Shown here in pieces: positions 16,161 to 16,218 of a stretch of 16,218 nt of DNA (position 1 is its first letter; the number at the start of each line of letters is the position of its first letter). The DNA lies in contig JAMIQH010000197.1 of NCBI GenBank assembly GCA_035914695.1, forward strand, positions 1 through 16,218. Reading direction: 5' to 3'. Source of the DNA: JAOSJT01 sp035914695 (GTDB lineage: Bacteria; Bacteroidota; Ignavibacteria; SZUA-365). The translations under genes were made by a program, and so were the position numbers. The notes below the pieces were generated by a model, which saw only the letters and a list, made by a program, of their open reading frames with translations, did not search any database and had not been told where the DNA came from.

Positions 16161-16218
16161 GAAAAAGCGAAGCTGCATCTCCGAATCAATTTTTTACAGG
16201 CCACAGAAAGGTTCAACC

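Overview
The window is a gene-dense, GC-rich bacterial chromosome segment from a double-membraned organism. Two features show the outer membrane: a complete LolCDE-type lipoprotein-release ABC transporter and a small lipobox protein. The co-occurrence of a DUF2723/GT117 membrane glycosyltransferase, a DUF3098-like small membrane protein and LolCDE points to the Bacteroidota/Chlorobiota/Ignavibacteria/Kapaibacteria side of the FCB group. The one clear promoter (16132-16160) is an ordinary sigma70 type (TTGACA, 17 bp, TATTAT) rather than the Bacteroidia TTTG/TAnnTTTG type, which argues for a deeper-branching FCB lineage. This placement is inferred from gene content and has not been tested by phylogeny.

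Layout. At the left edge, minus strand, is an XRE-type regulator with an ImmA/IrrE-like C-terminus that runs off the window (1-753). It is preceded in the same direction by an AMP-forming acyl-CoA synthetase (818-2797). Diverging from these is a two-gene plus-strand unit: a GT2 polyprenyl-phosphate-type glycosyltransferase (2993-3694) coupled by a 4-bp ATGA overlap to a GT39-like multi-pass transferase (3691-4950). It converges on a UDP-glucuronate decarboxylase (5093-6028, minus), with a short repeat-bearing spacer between them.

The rest is a long minus-strand block. Read in its own direction it begins with a coiled-coil lipoprotein and a coiled-coil/LysM protein (16062 to 14942), driven by the sigma70 promoter and closed by a perfect 19-bp-stem terminator. 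Next come phoH, a small signal-peptide-like ORF coupled by a GTGA overlap, prfB (RF2, with a canonical programmed +1 frameshift), two LolC/E permeases, LolD, the DUF3098-like protein and the DUF2723 glycosyltransferase. A strong intrinsic terminator (6043-6081) follows. The UDP-glucuronate decarboxylase starts only 14 nt beyond its T-run.

Functional themes. The first is envelope biogenesis: lipoprotein export by LolCDE, a LysM wall-binding protein and a coiled-coil lipoprotein. The second is surface glycosylation: a lipid-linked sugar donor synthase (GT2), two GT-C-type transferases and a nucleotide-sugar enzyme making UDP-xylose. The third is housekeeping: PhoH and RF2. No mobile element, CRISPR array, tRNA or rRNA was recognised, and nothing amounts to a clear new defence or biosynthetic system. 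The most interesting leads are the paired coiled-coil/Cys envelope proteins, the degenerate ImmA-like regulator with helically phased upstream repeats, the terminator placed directly before the decarboxylase gene, and the small ORF wedged between phoH and prfB.
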